Positions 7,048 through 15,431 of a DNA stretch of 23,373 nt are shown in pieces. The translations under genes were made by a program, and so were the position numbers. Each line of letters begins with the position of its first letter. The stretch's first letter is position 1. This stretch comes from Bacteroidetes bacterium UBA2364 (lineage in GTDB: Bacteria; Bacteroidota; Rhodothermia; Rhodothermales; UBA2364). Below the pieces are notes generated by a model. That model ran no database searches, was not told the DNA's origin, and worked only from the letters and a program-made list of their open reading frames with translations. The stretch is taken from NCBI GenBank assembly GCA_002344075.1, contig DDTM01000009.1, positions 1 through 23,373 of the forward strand, written 5' to 3'.

Positions 7048-8451
7048 TTAATACGCATTCTCGTCCTGAAACACCTTCCAAACCGTCATCAGCATGATTT
7101 TAATGTCCAACTTGAGCGACCAGTTTTGGATATAGAATAAATCCGCCTCGATACGTTTTTCAATGGATGTATTGCCCCGCCAACCATTCACCTGTGCCCA
7201 TCCGGTTAAGCCAGCCTTCATTTTATGGCGTAGCATATAACCCGGTACATATTGTTTGAACTGGTCTATAAAAAAAGGACGTTCCGGGCGCGGTCCAACC
7301 AAACTCATTTCGCCAATGAGGACATTCCAAAACTGGGGTAGCTCATCTAAAGACGTTTTCCGGATAAACGCACCAAATGGGGTCGCTCGGTTTTCGCCGG
7401 ACTTTGCCCAAACGGGACCGCTACTTTGCTCTGCATTCACAGGCATCGAACGGAATTTAATCATCTTAAAGTGCTGCCCGTTCATCCCCACTCGGTCCTG
7501 ACGATAAAAAACAGGTCCTCTGGAGGATAATTTGACCCCTATTGCAACCGCCAGCAAAACGGGAGATAACAAGAACAAAGCAGCGGCTGCACCCACTACA
7601 TCTATCAACCGCTTGATAAATCGGCGTATATCCAAGGGCGACTCATCTATCAAGTGGATGATGGGCAATCCTCCCATGTCCGAAATACGATGATTCAGCA
7701 AATTGAACCGAAAAATATCCGGAACCAGATAGACGTGTGCCAAGCGAGAGGACAGTTCGGATAACAAGGCTTCGATGCGATCGGCTGCACGAAGCGGCAA
7801 GGTGATATAGACATGATGAATGGGCGCACCTCGTTTTTCGGCTTCATCCAGAAATTCCCCGATACACGCTATTTTACCCAGAATTTCATCCCCTTCCACC
7901 TCGTCATCTAAATACCCCACCAGTTGGAAACCCATCCAAGGGTATTGTTGCAACACCTCCGCTACTTCTCGTCCAACTTTCCCCGCTCCCACCACCAACA
8001 CCCGACGCAGGTTTTTGGCGTGTTTACGGCTCCCATGCACAATCCGATAAATCAGCACCCGCGAGACCACCATCAACACCGAGGTGGTTACACCGAATAA
8101 GACCATATGGATCCGAGAAAACGAGAACTGCCGATATAGAAACATGGCCATAAATGCAACGGCCATCCCCCAAAATACCGCACGGCCTACGCTATAAACC
8201 ATGCTGTAAAACCGTTCAACTTCGCGCGGTCGGTACAAGCCAGAAGCAATAAAGACCAGCCCCCATACTCCCAGCAAGACAGGCAAATAATCTATATAAC
8301 GCACAAGGGGCCGCCATAGCGGCGGGGCCAAACTACCCCATGTAAGAAGATCAAAACGCAGGTAATAGCTAATTATCCAACCAGCGGCAATTAAAAATAA
8401 GTCTAATAGAAACAACCCTTGTTGCAGCAGTTTACTTTGTTCTCTGAGCAC
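7048..8451 (-). CDS. Undecaprenyl-phosphate sugar phosphotransferase (WcaJ/WbaP type)
   Basis: This 467-residue enzyme attaches a sugar-1-phosphate to the polyprenyl phosphate carrier, the first step in exopolysaccharide or capsule synthesis. Four to five membrane helices occupy residues 10-135. A Rossmann-like CoA_binding_3 domain follows, with VVGAGKVG at 153-160. The catalytic bacterial sugar transferase domain spans 278-465. Its landmarks are KRLIDVVGAAAAL, FYRQDRVGMNG, KFRSM, the catalytic SLDELPQ (367-373), LVGPRPE and AGLTGWAQVNG. The start is GTG at 8451; an in-frame TAA lies five codons upstream and the overlapping ATG is in another frame. No other polysaccharide genes are beside it. 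It is 32 bp downstream of the ABC-F gene and probably co-transcribed. The sugar cannot be told. Confidence 0.92.
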   Translation of the reverse strand: MLREQSKLLQQGLFLLDLFLIAAGWIISYYLRFDLLTWGSLAPPLWRPLVRYIDYLPVLLGVWGLVFIASGLYRPREVERFYSMVYSVGRAVFWGMAVAFMAMFLYRQFSFSRIHMVLFGVTTSVLMVVSRVLIYRIVHGSRKHAKNLRRVLVVGAGKVGREVAEVLQQYPWMGFQLVGYLDDEVEGDEILGKIACIGEFLDEAEKRGAPIHHVYITLPLRAADRIEALLSELSSRLAHVYLVPDIFRFNLLNHRISDMGGLPIIHLIDESPLDIRRFIKRLIDVVGAAAALFLLSPVLLAVAIGVKLSSRGPVFYRQDRVGMNGQHFKMIKFRSMPVNAEQSSGPVWAKSGENRATPFGAFIRKTSLDELPQFWNVLIGEMSLVGPRPERPFFIDQFKQYVPGYMLRHKMKAGLTGWAQVNGWRGNTSIEKRIEADLFYIQNWSLKLDIKIMLMTVWKVFQDENAY

Positions 8452-8483
8452 ATGCGTGAGGTTTTACGTCATTTGTGGTCTTC

Positions 8484-10517
8484 TCAATTCTCCATCCTTT
8501 CCGATACCTTTTCCCACCATTCATATAGTGTAGCCACTTTTTTATGAGCCTCTTGTTGGGCTTCGGTAACAGATTGGACTTTAGAAAGATCGTTATAGAG
8601 GGCCGGATCCGCCAGTTGCTCTGCGAACCGTTGTTCTTCTGCCTCGGCTTCAACAAGATCGGCTTCAATTCTTTCGAGCAGGCGCGGTAGAAACGGTGTC
8701 TCTATGGCGTCCCAGTTTAGCCGTGCATAATTGCCGTTAACCTCGCGCATCAGTTTAGAAAATGCATTCCGGGCTTCGGCCTCTGCCCGTTTTTGGTCTT
8801 TCCTATTTATACTAGGCTTGCCAACGTCATTGGATTCGGTGGCTGTAACCAGTGGTAGAGGTGACACGGCCTCCGTCGTCGTTTGCTGTTCGGAACGGAC
8901 TTTCCAGAGATAATCGGCATAAGTTCCAATGAACGTTCGCACATGCCCGTCAGCAACATACCATACATGGTTTACTAATTGATCCAGAAAGTGACGGTCG
9001 TGCGAAACCACTACAAATGTACCTGTATATTGCCGAAGTGCTTCAATGAGCACCGTAATAGACTGAATGTCTAAATGGTTGGTGGGTTCATCCAAAATGA
9101 GAAAATTGGCGGGCTTCAAAAGGGTGCGGGCCAAGGCAACCCGGCTCCGTTCACCACCGGAAAGCACCGAAATAGGTTTATGAACATCGTCGCCAGTAAA
9201 AAGAAATGCACCCAGTAAAGACCGCAATTCGGTTTCCGTTTGTCCGTTTGCCACTTCATATAACGACTCTAAAATGGTGCGCTTAGGGTTAAGACTCTCG
9301 GCCTGATGCTGGGCAAAGTAGGTTAGTTCTACCTTGTATCCCAATTCGCGGGTTCCGTCGAAGTCCTCACTACCAAGTAAAATACGGGCTAGGGTACTCT
9401 TTCCTGCACCATTTTTACCAATGAGGGCAATTTTGTGACCACGTTCAATGGTAAGTTCGGGAGCGTTCCGGAAAACAGAAACGTCCCCTCCTTCTGGATG
9501 TGGGTAAGATTTGGAAAAAGGTGAGATCTTAAGCACCATCCGTCCCGAAGCCTCAGGAACCGGAAATCGGAAAGACACCGATCCCATTTCCTGATCGGGT
9601 GCCATAACCAAGTCTATTTTCTCTAAGGCTTTAACACGGCTCTGCACTTGGCGTGCCTTCGTCGCTTTATAGCGAAATCGCTCGATAAATCGCTCTGTTT
9701 CCCGGATTTCCTTTTGCTGATTATCAAATGCCGCCTGCTGAAGTTGTCGTCTCACCACCCGTTCTTCTAAATAAAAAGAGTAATTTCCAGCATACTCCGT
9801 TATCCGCCCATAAGCCAACTCGGCGATGGTATCCGCCATCCGGTCTAAAAAATAGCGGTCGTGCGAGACCAGAATGACTGTGCCTTTATAGGCTTTCAGA
9901 TATCCTTCCAACCAGCCAATAGACTCGATATCTAAGTGGTTGGTTGGTTCATCTAATAATAAGACATCCGGATTCCTCAAAAGCATTTTGGCCAACGCTA
10001 CCCGCATTCGCCAACCGCCGGAAAAAGTAGCTAAGGGGCGATGGAGATCTGGTTCAGTAAAACCCAGACCATTTAAAACCTGCGCACACCGGATCGGAAG
10101 ATTATGCGCATCGGCGGCATCTAATTCCATTTGTAGGCGTTCTAAGCGCTCCAACTTGCGAAAATATGCAGGGTCATGATGATCTGTAGTAGCCAACAAC
10201 GCTGTATTGAGGGCTTCAATTTGCCGCTCACGTTCAAAGACATGGGCAAAAGCTTCTAAGGCTTCTCCCAAAACCGTCCGATTGCCCTCGGCTTCTTGGA
10301 CTTCCTGCTCCAAATACCCCAGTGTGAGTTGTCCAGACATAGAAATATCCCCTTCGTCTGGGCGATATTCTCCTGTAATGACCCGCAACAAGGTACTTTT
10401 TCCTGCTCCATTTGGCCCTATTAATCCGATCCGCCGATTGGCTTTTATGAACCAATTCAGATCTTTAAAGACCGTTTGTCCTCCAAATGAGAGGTGTATA
10501 TGCTGTAAATGAATCAT
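8484..10517 (-). CDS. ABC-F family ATPase (translation factor/ribosome protection type)
   Basis: The 677-residue protein has two fused nucleotide-binding domains and no membrane part, which is the ABC-F plan. Domain 1 has Walker A GPNGAGKS at 34-41, signature FSGGW at 165-169 and Walker B LLLDEPTNHLD ending near 196. Domain 2 has GKNGAGKS at 367-374, LSGGE at 452-456 and LILDEPTNHLD near 473-483. Both catalytic glutamates are present. The interdomain linker (about 240-320) is helical and basic, as in members that contact the ribosomal P-site tRNA. A charged, probably coiled-coil C-terminal tail (570-677) resembles Uup/YheS-type proteins. ABC-F members aid stalled ribosomes or protect against antibiotics; which of these applies is not readable. 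The gene lies 24 bp after the AIM24 gene. Confidence 0.93.
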   Translation of the reverse strand: MIHLQHIHLSFGGQTVFKDLNWFIKANRRIGLIGPNGAGKSTLLRVITGEYRPDEGDISMSGQLTLGYLEQEVQEAEGNRTVLGEALEAFAHVFERERQIEALNTALLATTDHHDPAYFRKLERLERLQMELDAADAHNLPIRCAQVLNGLGFTEPDLHRPLATFSGGWRMRVALAKMLLRNPDVLLLDEPTNHLDIESIGWLEGYLKAYKGTVILVSHDRYFLDRMADTIAELAYGRITEYAGNYSFYLEERVVRRQLQQAAFDNQQKEIRETERFIERFRYKATKARQVQSRVKALEKIDLVMAPDQEMGSVSFRFPVPEASGRMVLKISPFSKSYPHPEGGDVSVFRNAPELTIERGHKIALIGKNGAGKSTLARILLGSEDFDGTRELGYKVELTYFAQHQAESLNPKRTILESLYEVANGQTETELRSLLGAFLFTGDDVHKPISVLSGGERSRVALARTLLKPANFLILDEPTNHLDIQSITVLIEALRQYTGTFVVVSHDRHFLDQLVNHVWYVADGHVRTFIGTYADYLWKVRSEQQTTTEAVSPLPLVTATESNDVGKPSINRKDQKRAEAEARNAFSKLMREVNGNYARLNWDAIETPFLPRLLERIEADLVEAEAEEQRFAEQLADPALYNDLSKVQSVTEAQQEAHKKVATLYEWWEKVSERMEN

Positions 10518-10541
10518 AATGTTTGAATAAGGAGCCGCAAA

Positions 10542-11222
10542 TTATTCGCCGTGTGTGCTTTGGACATTAAAACGGGTACTTTGCAAGTAAACCACCCCCG
10601 GCCCAGTCAGAGAAATCAACCACAATCCTTCCCCCCCAATAATTTTATTAATGACCCCTTTTACCAATTCCAATGTGTAGTGAATGGTTCCACTGAAAGC
10701 TGCAAGCGAGGCAATATCTACCTTAATGGTTTCTTGTTCATGCAAGAAGCGCTCCACGACCGTTCCGCCCCCATGAATAAACCCAAGACCCGCCCCCACT
10801 AATTTTTGTAGAATGAACCCTTCTTTACCAAATACGGCCGTTTTCAAATCTTTGGCCAATTCAATATCCAACTTTACGTCGGTAGTTCCACACAAATAAG
10901 ACCCTTTTTGACAGATCACTGCCCCCCCATGCTTGCGTAAATCCAGCGGGATAATACCACCGGGAATGGGGGCGGCAAATGCAACAACCGCCACACGATC
11001 GCTATAGTTATGGAACACCGGATTATAAATATTTTCGCCGGTTTTACGAAGTACAAAACGCTGCCAAGGATTTAGCTCGATAGGCGTATCCATCTCAATG
11101 ACATTGTCCATGTAAATCATGGCGCCAGACTCGGCCTTAATAGCGCCGCCCGGCGGCAACATTACCTCTAAAATGTGTACATCATCACCACGAATGCGAT
11201 AACGGATCGGATAATCGGGCAT
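10542..11222 (-). CDS. AIM24-family protein (TIGR00266 type)
   Basis: From the ATG at 11222 the product has 226 residues and matches the AIM24/TIGR00266 family. It has GAIKAESGAMIYMDN near the start, AAPIPGGIIPLDL, then ICQKGSYLCGTTDVKLDI, and a C-terminal GGEGLWLISLTGPGVVYLQ. The fold is an all-beta repeat. The family is widespread in bacteria and is named after a yeast mitochondrial protein, but no biochemical activity is established. No signal peptide is seen, so it is cytoplasmic. A longer frame starts at a TTG (11243) and is unlikely. It is the first gene of a close trio with ABC-F and the sugar transferase. Confidence 0.85.
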   Translation of the reverse strand: MPDYPIRYRIRGDDVHILEVMLPPGGAIKAESGAMIYMDNVIEMDTPIELNPWQRFVLRKTGENIYNPVFHNYSDRVAVVAFAAPIPGGIIPLDLRKHGGAVICQKGSYLCGTTDVKLDIELAKDLKTAVFGKEGFILQKLVGAGLGFIHGGGTVVERFLHEQETIKVDIASLAAFSGTIHYTLELVKGVINKIIGGEGLWLISLTGPGVVYLQSTRFNVQSTHGE

Positions 11223-11268
11223 TTTTTTTAAGGTTAAGGCCAATAAATTAGCAATAATAATAGACTTT

Positions 11269-11352
11269 GCGCCTTAAATTTTATATAATTCACTCCGGAA
11301 TACCATCACCACACCTAATCCGTTCGGAGGTTTAAGGCGCCAACACGTGGCG
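11269..11352. promoter_or_regulatory. Structured intergenic region with nested inverted repeats
   Basis: GCGCCTTAAA (11269-11278) and TTTAAGGCGC (11331-11340) form a perfect 10-bp inverted repeat 52 bases apart. Inside it CTCCG (11293-11297) pairs with CGGAG (11325-11329), and immediately beyond is a small hairpin CGCCA-ACACG-TGGCG (11338-11352) that overlaps the right arm. The right arm can therefore pair in two different ways. It lies between the AIM24 gene (minus) and the peptidoglycan-binding gene (plus) and could be an operator, an RNA leader or a terminator-like structure. A TATAAT sequence at 11284-11289 lies in the outer loop without a good -35 partner. Function is inferred only from symmetry. 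Confidence 0.4.
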
Positions 11353-11458
11353 GATACCGGACGATCAATTTTCAATCCGCATAAAGTGCTGTATTGGAGG
11401 GAGTAAGCACTCATTTTGCGCATATTTCTCTTCTTTTCAACTTCCAAAACCTCAATCC

Positions 11459-11463
11459 AGGAG
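11459..11463 (+). promoter_or_regulatory. Shine-Dalgarno-like AGGAG before the peptidoglycan-binding gene
   Basis: AGGAG lies six bases before the ATG at 11470 and supports that start. It stands out because most other starts in this window that I checked have no such sequence. Confidence 0.5.
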
Positions 11464-11469
11464 TAGGTT

Positions 11470-12384
11470 ATGGCTTCTTTCGTTTTTACGGAATCGGATC
11501 TCCGCCGTTTATTTCAGATCAATCAATTTGACGTCCCTCAGAACGAGATGGTCTTGTTCGGCCTGCGGGGCTGTCTTCCGATGGATGCCCGTGCAGAACA
11601 GTTCTTGGACCGGCATTCCCTCGCCATTGCCGATGTAAATTACCTGAATCCACGCTGTACCATCGGGCAATGGATACCAGCACGGCGGGTTTTTGCCATC
11701 TTCCCCGGCAGTACAGTACCCCACCGTAAGTACATCCAAAAGGCCCTTGCGCGGGGCGGCATGGGAGCAAACAGGATGTTCATTGGCTATTATACCTATG
11801 TCAAGGGAAAGCACCGCCCAAGTCCATCCGGAACCCATGATGCGTGGCGCCACCCTGACACCGAATTAAGGCCCATCTTACGCACTGGTGACGACCTTCA
11901 ATACGAGATTACGGACAAAATTGAATTAGCCGTACCCTATGACAACCTACATGCTGCTTGGAGTTCGGGAACTGGTGGAAGCTATAGCAGCGCCGGGTGT
12001 CAGGTGGTCGTTGGCTTTCCCAATCCAAACAGAGGTCCTTGGAAAACCTTCAAAAACTACGGATATTCTATTCCGCAAACCAAATTTCGGTACGCCTTGC
12101 TCGAAGGTTTAAAAGCAGCACAAGTGGCAACCAACCCCAATACCCCGCTAACAGCACGAGTGCTTTTTGGCTCCACAGGAGATCTCGTTCGGAAACTCGA
12201 AGAAGCATTAGTTGCAAAAAACTTGCATCCAGCAGGAGATAAAATCAACGGCATTGTGGATGTAGAAACGTGGAAAGCCATTCACAAATTCCAAGTACAG
12301 GTATTTGGTGAAGACGAAGCTGATGGGATTGTGGGACGCATGACGGCGGAAAGTTTGGGCATCACCGATTGGCCACGTGTCTAA
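11470..12384 (+). CDS. Peptidoglycan-binding protein with L,D-transpeptidase-like His/Cys motif
   Basis: The 304-residue protein ends in a PG_binding_1 domain (about 233-298: GDLVRKLEEAL, then IVDVETWKAIHKFQ and ADGIVGRMTAESLGI). Residues 70-195 form a conserved-looking domain containing FAIFPGSTVPH, GYYTYVKGKHRPSP, then DNLHAAWSSGTGG and SYSSAGCQVVVG. The spacing H161-15 residues-C177 with SxGC resembles the L,D-transpeptidase signature HX(14-17)[ST]HGC, but the His before Gly-Cys is Ala. I recall similar uncharacterised bacterial proteins with the SSAGCQVVVG motif. There is no signal peptide and no hydrophobic helix, which is odd for a wall-binding protein. It may be released by lysis or a non-Sec route, or be phage-derived. 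The start is backed by an AGGAG sequence. Enzymatic activity is inference only. Confidence 0.75.
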   Translation: MASFVFTESDLRRLFQINQFDVPQNEMVLFGLRGCLPMDARAEQFLDRHSLAIADVNYLNPRCTIGQWIPARRVFAIFPGSTVPHRKYIQKALARGGMGANRMFIGYYTYVKGKHRPSPSGTHDAWRHPDTELRPILRTGDDLQYEITDKIELAVPYDNLHAAWSSGTGGSYSSAGCQVVVGFPNPNRGPWKTFKNYGYSIPQTKFRYALLEGLKAAQVATNPNTPLTARVLFGSTGDLVRKLEEALVAKNLHPAGDKINGIVDVETWKAIHKFQVQVFGEDEADGIVGRMTAESLGITDWPRV

Positions 12385-12478
12385 GCAAGAGTTATAAAGA
12401 AAAAAGTGTGTGTTGGAACACATATTTTCATGGGTCGTATAAGTGCTTTTAATCCATAAACAAAAACAATCCAGAACC

Positions 12479-13114
12479 ATGAAACAAACAATCTTTGGTG
12501 TACTTGCCCTTGTGGCCATTTCGCTACTTGGACTAGGATTTATCAAAGCACCACAATTGGCACCACCACCCACTCCTCCTGCCCCCGGAACCTATAGTTT
12601 AGACAAATCTCATTCGCAGGTATTGTTTACCGTTACGCATATGGGAATTTCCAGCGTTACAGGTACCTTCAAACAGATGGACGGCAAAGTGGTTATCGGC
12701 AGCAAGGGCCTTAGCAGCCTTAGTACCGAGGCCACCATCCAGACAGCCAGTATCTCGACCCAAAACGACGGACGCGATAACCACTTGCGGAGCGACGATT
12801 TTTTTAATGCTGAAAAATTCCCGACGGCTACCTTTAAATCAAAAAGCATTAAAGTAGCGGGCAATAATCTTACAATTGTAGGCGATCTCACCATCAGGGA
12901 CGTAACCAAAACAGTAACGCTTAAAGGAAAATATCTGGGAACAGTTAATTCGAAACGAGGTGATCAGACCATCACGAAGATCGCCTTTGAGGCCAGTACC
13001 ACCATCAAACGGTTGCAATATGGCCTAAAATGGAATAGCCTGATGGAAGCTGGTGGCTTGGTCGTAAGTGATGACGTAAAAATCACATTGTCTATTCAGG
13101 CAAACAAGCAATAA
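12479..13114 (+). CDS. Exported YceI-family lipid-binding protein
   Basis: From the ATG at 12479 the product has 211 residues. A signal peptide (MKQTIFGVLALVAISLLGLG, to about residue 23) is followed by a Pro-rich stretch and then the YceI lipocalin-like domain. Its landmarks are YSLDKSHSQVLFTVTHMG, the motif SSVTGTF, DGRDNHLRSDDFFNAEKFP, and FKSKSIKVAGNNLTIVGDLT. YceI proteins are periplasmic beta-barrels that bind polyisoprenoid lipids in structural work; the physiological ligand here is unknown. It lies 94 bp after the peptidoglycan-binding gene and is followed by a clear terminator. The 12-codon upstream extension lacks an ATG. Confidence 0.92.
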   Translation: MKQTIFGVLALVAISLLGLGFIKAPQLAPPPTPPAPGTYSLDKSHSQVLFTVTHMGISSVTGTFKQMDGKVVIGSKGLSSLSTEATIQTASISTQNDGRDNHLRSDDFFNAEKFPTATFKSKSIKVAGNNLTIVGDLTIRDVTKTVTLKGKYLGTVNSKRGDQTITKIAFEASTTIKRLQYGLKWNSLMEAGGLVVSDDVKITLSIQANKQ

Positions 13115-13142
13115 AAAACACAGAGAACGTTTAACCCACGTG

Positions 13143-13177
13143 AACGATGGTTGCCCAAAAGTAGCCATCGTTTTTTT
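13143..13177 (+). terminator. Rho-independent terminator after the YceI gene
   Basis: AACGATGG (13143-13150) pairs perfectly with CCATCGTT (13165-13172) across a 14-base loop, followed directly by seven T residues (13171-13177). It lies 28 bases past the YceI stop. Confidence 0.8.
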
Positions 13178-13471
13178 ATGGATGAAAATTTCGTATCCCT
13201 TTTCAAAAACATCTCGCAGGATGGTTTGAAGGATGCAAGAACAAAATCAGAAGGACTCTTTTATGAACATTTCTACAAGGAGACTATAGTATGAGGAAGG
13301 ACTTTCTTCCAATTTATTGACCCAAACCACCATTACCAACCTGCTGACGTTACCACATAGATAAATTGCACCCAAAATATCGCCATAGGCTTTCCGCACC
13401 GAAATGCGCAGTGGGAAAATCAATTAATGTACTTTACCGAAGAACGTAAAATAATGAGAGAATTACGTTAA
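13178..13471 (+). pseudogene. Possible decayed gene; otherwise nothing in this gap
   Basis: The stretch 13115-13548 has no intact gene beyond the terminator. One frame stays open from the ATG at 13178 to 13471 except for two stops (13292 and one near 13358). Its last piece reads IAIGFPHRNAQWENQ and RKIMRELR. FPHRN is a conserved motif near the C-terminus of DUF924 proteins (GRFPHRN), so this may be a degraded fragment of such a gene. The match is five residues plus context, and chance is quite possible. The remainder (13472-13548) shows nothing I can name. Confidence 0.2.
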
Positions 13472-13548
13472 AGGATCATGCCAGATAAATCTACATGGGA
13501 ACAACGTTTTACAAATAATGGGGGAAGTGTTTTTAGGATTTACAACCT

Positions 13549-15396
13549 CTACAGGACTTCTTGTTCTTTGTATTGCAGTTCATAGAGACGTTTATAAAGG
13601 CCATTTTGTGCCAATAGCGCTTGGTGGTTGCCTTTTTCACGGAGAATGCCTCGGTGGATTACCAGAATCTGGTCGGCGTTCTGGATGGTAGAGAGTCGGT
13701 GCGCAATCACTACAGACGTTCGGCCCTCGAACATGTTTTCCAAGGCGTGCTGAATCATTTGCTCGGTTTCAGTGTCTATGCTCGAGGTGGCTTCGTCCAA
13801 GACCAATACCGCCGGATCGAATGCCAAGGCACGTGCAAACGAGAGTAGTTGCCGCTGTCCATGCGAGAGAGATGCCCCACGTTCCTGTACATTTTGCTGG
13901 TATTTATTCGGGAGTTGTTCGATAAACGTAGCAGCTCCCACACTTTCAGCGGCCATTTTGATTTGTGCTTCCGTGAAGTGCGGGTCGCCCAGCGTGATGT
14001 TTCGGGCTACGGATCCAGAGAATAAGAAAACTTCCTGTAATACCAGCCCGATTTTACGGCGGAGCGTGGCCAAAGGCATTTCTCGGATATCCACGCCATC
14101 TATCAGAATTTGGCCTTTTTGTGTTTCATAGAACCGGAGCAAGAGGTTAATGAGGGTCGTTTTACCGGATCCGGTCGGGCCTACGACCGCCACCGTTTGT
14201 CCGGGTTCCACCACAAAAGAAACATCTTTCAATACCCATTTGGGTTCTGCATTTTCGGTAGGCGTTTCGTAGGCAAACCATACGTTTTTGAATTCAATTT
14301 TCCCGCGAAAAGCGTCTGGCATTTTCGGATGTTCATCCTCACGGGTGGTTTCGTCTAAGTCCAACAGCTGGAAGAGTCGCTCCGAAGCCGCCATAGCTCC
14401 TTGTAGGGTACTGTACTGGTCGGAAAGTTGCCGGATGGGTTCAAAGAACATCCGGACATACTGGATAAAAGCCACCAAGACACCCAACGAGAGGGAGCGA
14501 TCTACGGCCTGGACTCCACCATACCAGATGACCAAGGCCAACGCAAGTGCTGCAATAACATCTATAACCGGATAGAACAGGGCAAAGTAAAAAACGGTTT
14601 TGATTTGTGCCTTTCGGTTGTCGTTATTCACGGCATCAAACCGCTTCATTTCCTCGGCTTCGCGGTTATATACCTGTACAATCTTCATACCGGTTACATG
14701 CTCGTTTAAGAAGGCATTGAGACGGGCCACTTGTTTTCGTGTTTCCCGAAAGGCATCCCGCATTCTTTTACGGAAGATTACGGAGACCCACCACATGAAT
14801 GGTACAATGGCTAAGGTGAGCAATGCCAGCTTCCAGTGTAGCATCACCATGAAGTACATGATGAAAAGGATAGAGAAAATATTGCCCAGAATAGTGACGA
14901 CTCCTGCGGAAAGCACCGTATTCAGGGCTTCTACATCCGAGGTCGTTCGCGTAATCAGTCGTCCTACGGGCTGTTTGTCGAAAAACGAAAGGGTGAGGTT
15001 TTGTAAATGCCGGAAGACCTTCTGCCGAAGATCGAAGATAGCGTTTTGTCCGATCCAAGAGGTGAGGTAAGCATTTCCCCAACTCATCACTCCTTCGAGG
15101 GCAAGTAAACCAAAGAGGGCTGTCACAATCCACAATAAACCTGTGGCATCATGTTTAACGATGTGTTCATCAATGGCAATTTGGGTAAGGTATGGCCGCA
15201 AAGGCCCCATCAATGCACCCAATAGGTTCAACAGGAAGGCCAATACTACCCACCCTTTGTATGGCTTCAGGTAACCCATAATCCGAACAAAGAGGTGTCG
15301 GTCAAATTTGGCAGCTACTTCATCGGTATCTATTTGGGGAGTACTTTTTTTGCGATTGTCCGACGTGACAGGTGTATTTGCAGGTTGATTACTCAC
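13549..15396 (-). CDS. ABC exporter half-transporter with catalytic Walker B (BmrD/TM288 type)
   Basis: This 615-residue protein has an N-terminal exporter membrane domain with six helices (about 45-345) and a C-terminal ATPase domain. Walker A is GPTGSGKT at 406-413, Walker B ends in LVLDE with the catalytic Glu at about 535, and the switch His is at 566. The signature is LSHGQ (510-514) rather than LSGGQ. This is the pattern of the subunit that supplies the working Walker B but a degenerate signature in heterodimeric exporters such as TM287/288, BmrCD and LmrCD. It starts with GTG at 15396, 35 bp after the stop of its partner gene, so the two are almost certainly co-expressed. Such pumps export drugs or lipids; the substrate is unknown. 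Confidence 0.92.
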   Translation of the reverse strand: MSNQPANTPVTSDNRKKSTPQIDTDEVAAKFDRHLFVRIMGYLKPYKGWVVLAFLLNLLGALMGPLRPYLTQIAIDEHIVKHDATGLLWIVTALFGLLALEGVMSWGNAYLTSWIGQNAIFDLRQKVFRHLQNLTLSFFDKQPVGRLITRTTSDVEALNTVLSAGVVTILGNIFSILFIMYFMVMLHWKLALLTLAIVPFMWWVSVIFRKRMRDAFRETRKQVARLNAFLNEHVTGMKIVQVYNREAEEMKRFDAVNNDNRKAQIKTVFYFALFYPVIDVIAALALALVIWYGGVQAVDRSLSLGVLVAFIQYVRMFFEPIRQLSDQYSTLQGAMAASERLFQLLDLDETTREDEHPKMPDAFRGKIEFKNVWFAYETPTENAEPKWVLKDVSFVVEPGQTVAVVGPTGSGKTTLINLLLRFYETQKGQILIDGVDIREMPLATLRRKIGLVLQEVFLFSGSVARNITLGDPHFTEAQIKMAAESVGAATFIEQLPNKYQQNVQERGASLSHGQRQLLSFARALAFDPAVLVLDEATSSIDTETEQMIQHALENMFEGRTSVVIAHRLSTIQNADQILVIHRGILREKGNHQALLAQNGLYKRLYELQYKEQEVL

Positions 15397-15431
15397 AAGT
15401 ATTTGGTTTTGCAGGATGTAGAAAGACAGAA

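Noticed and set aside
8430..8453. ATG at 8453 as start of the sugar transferase
   Set aside because: It lies in a different frame. The GTG at 8451 is the start that gives the family's N-terminal helix.
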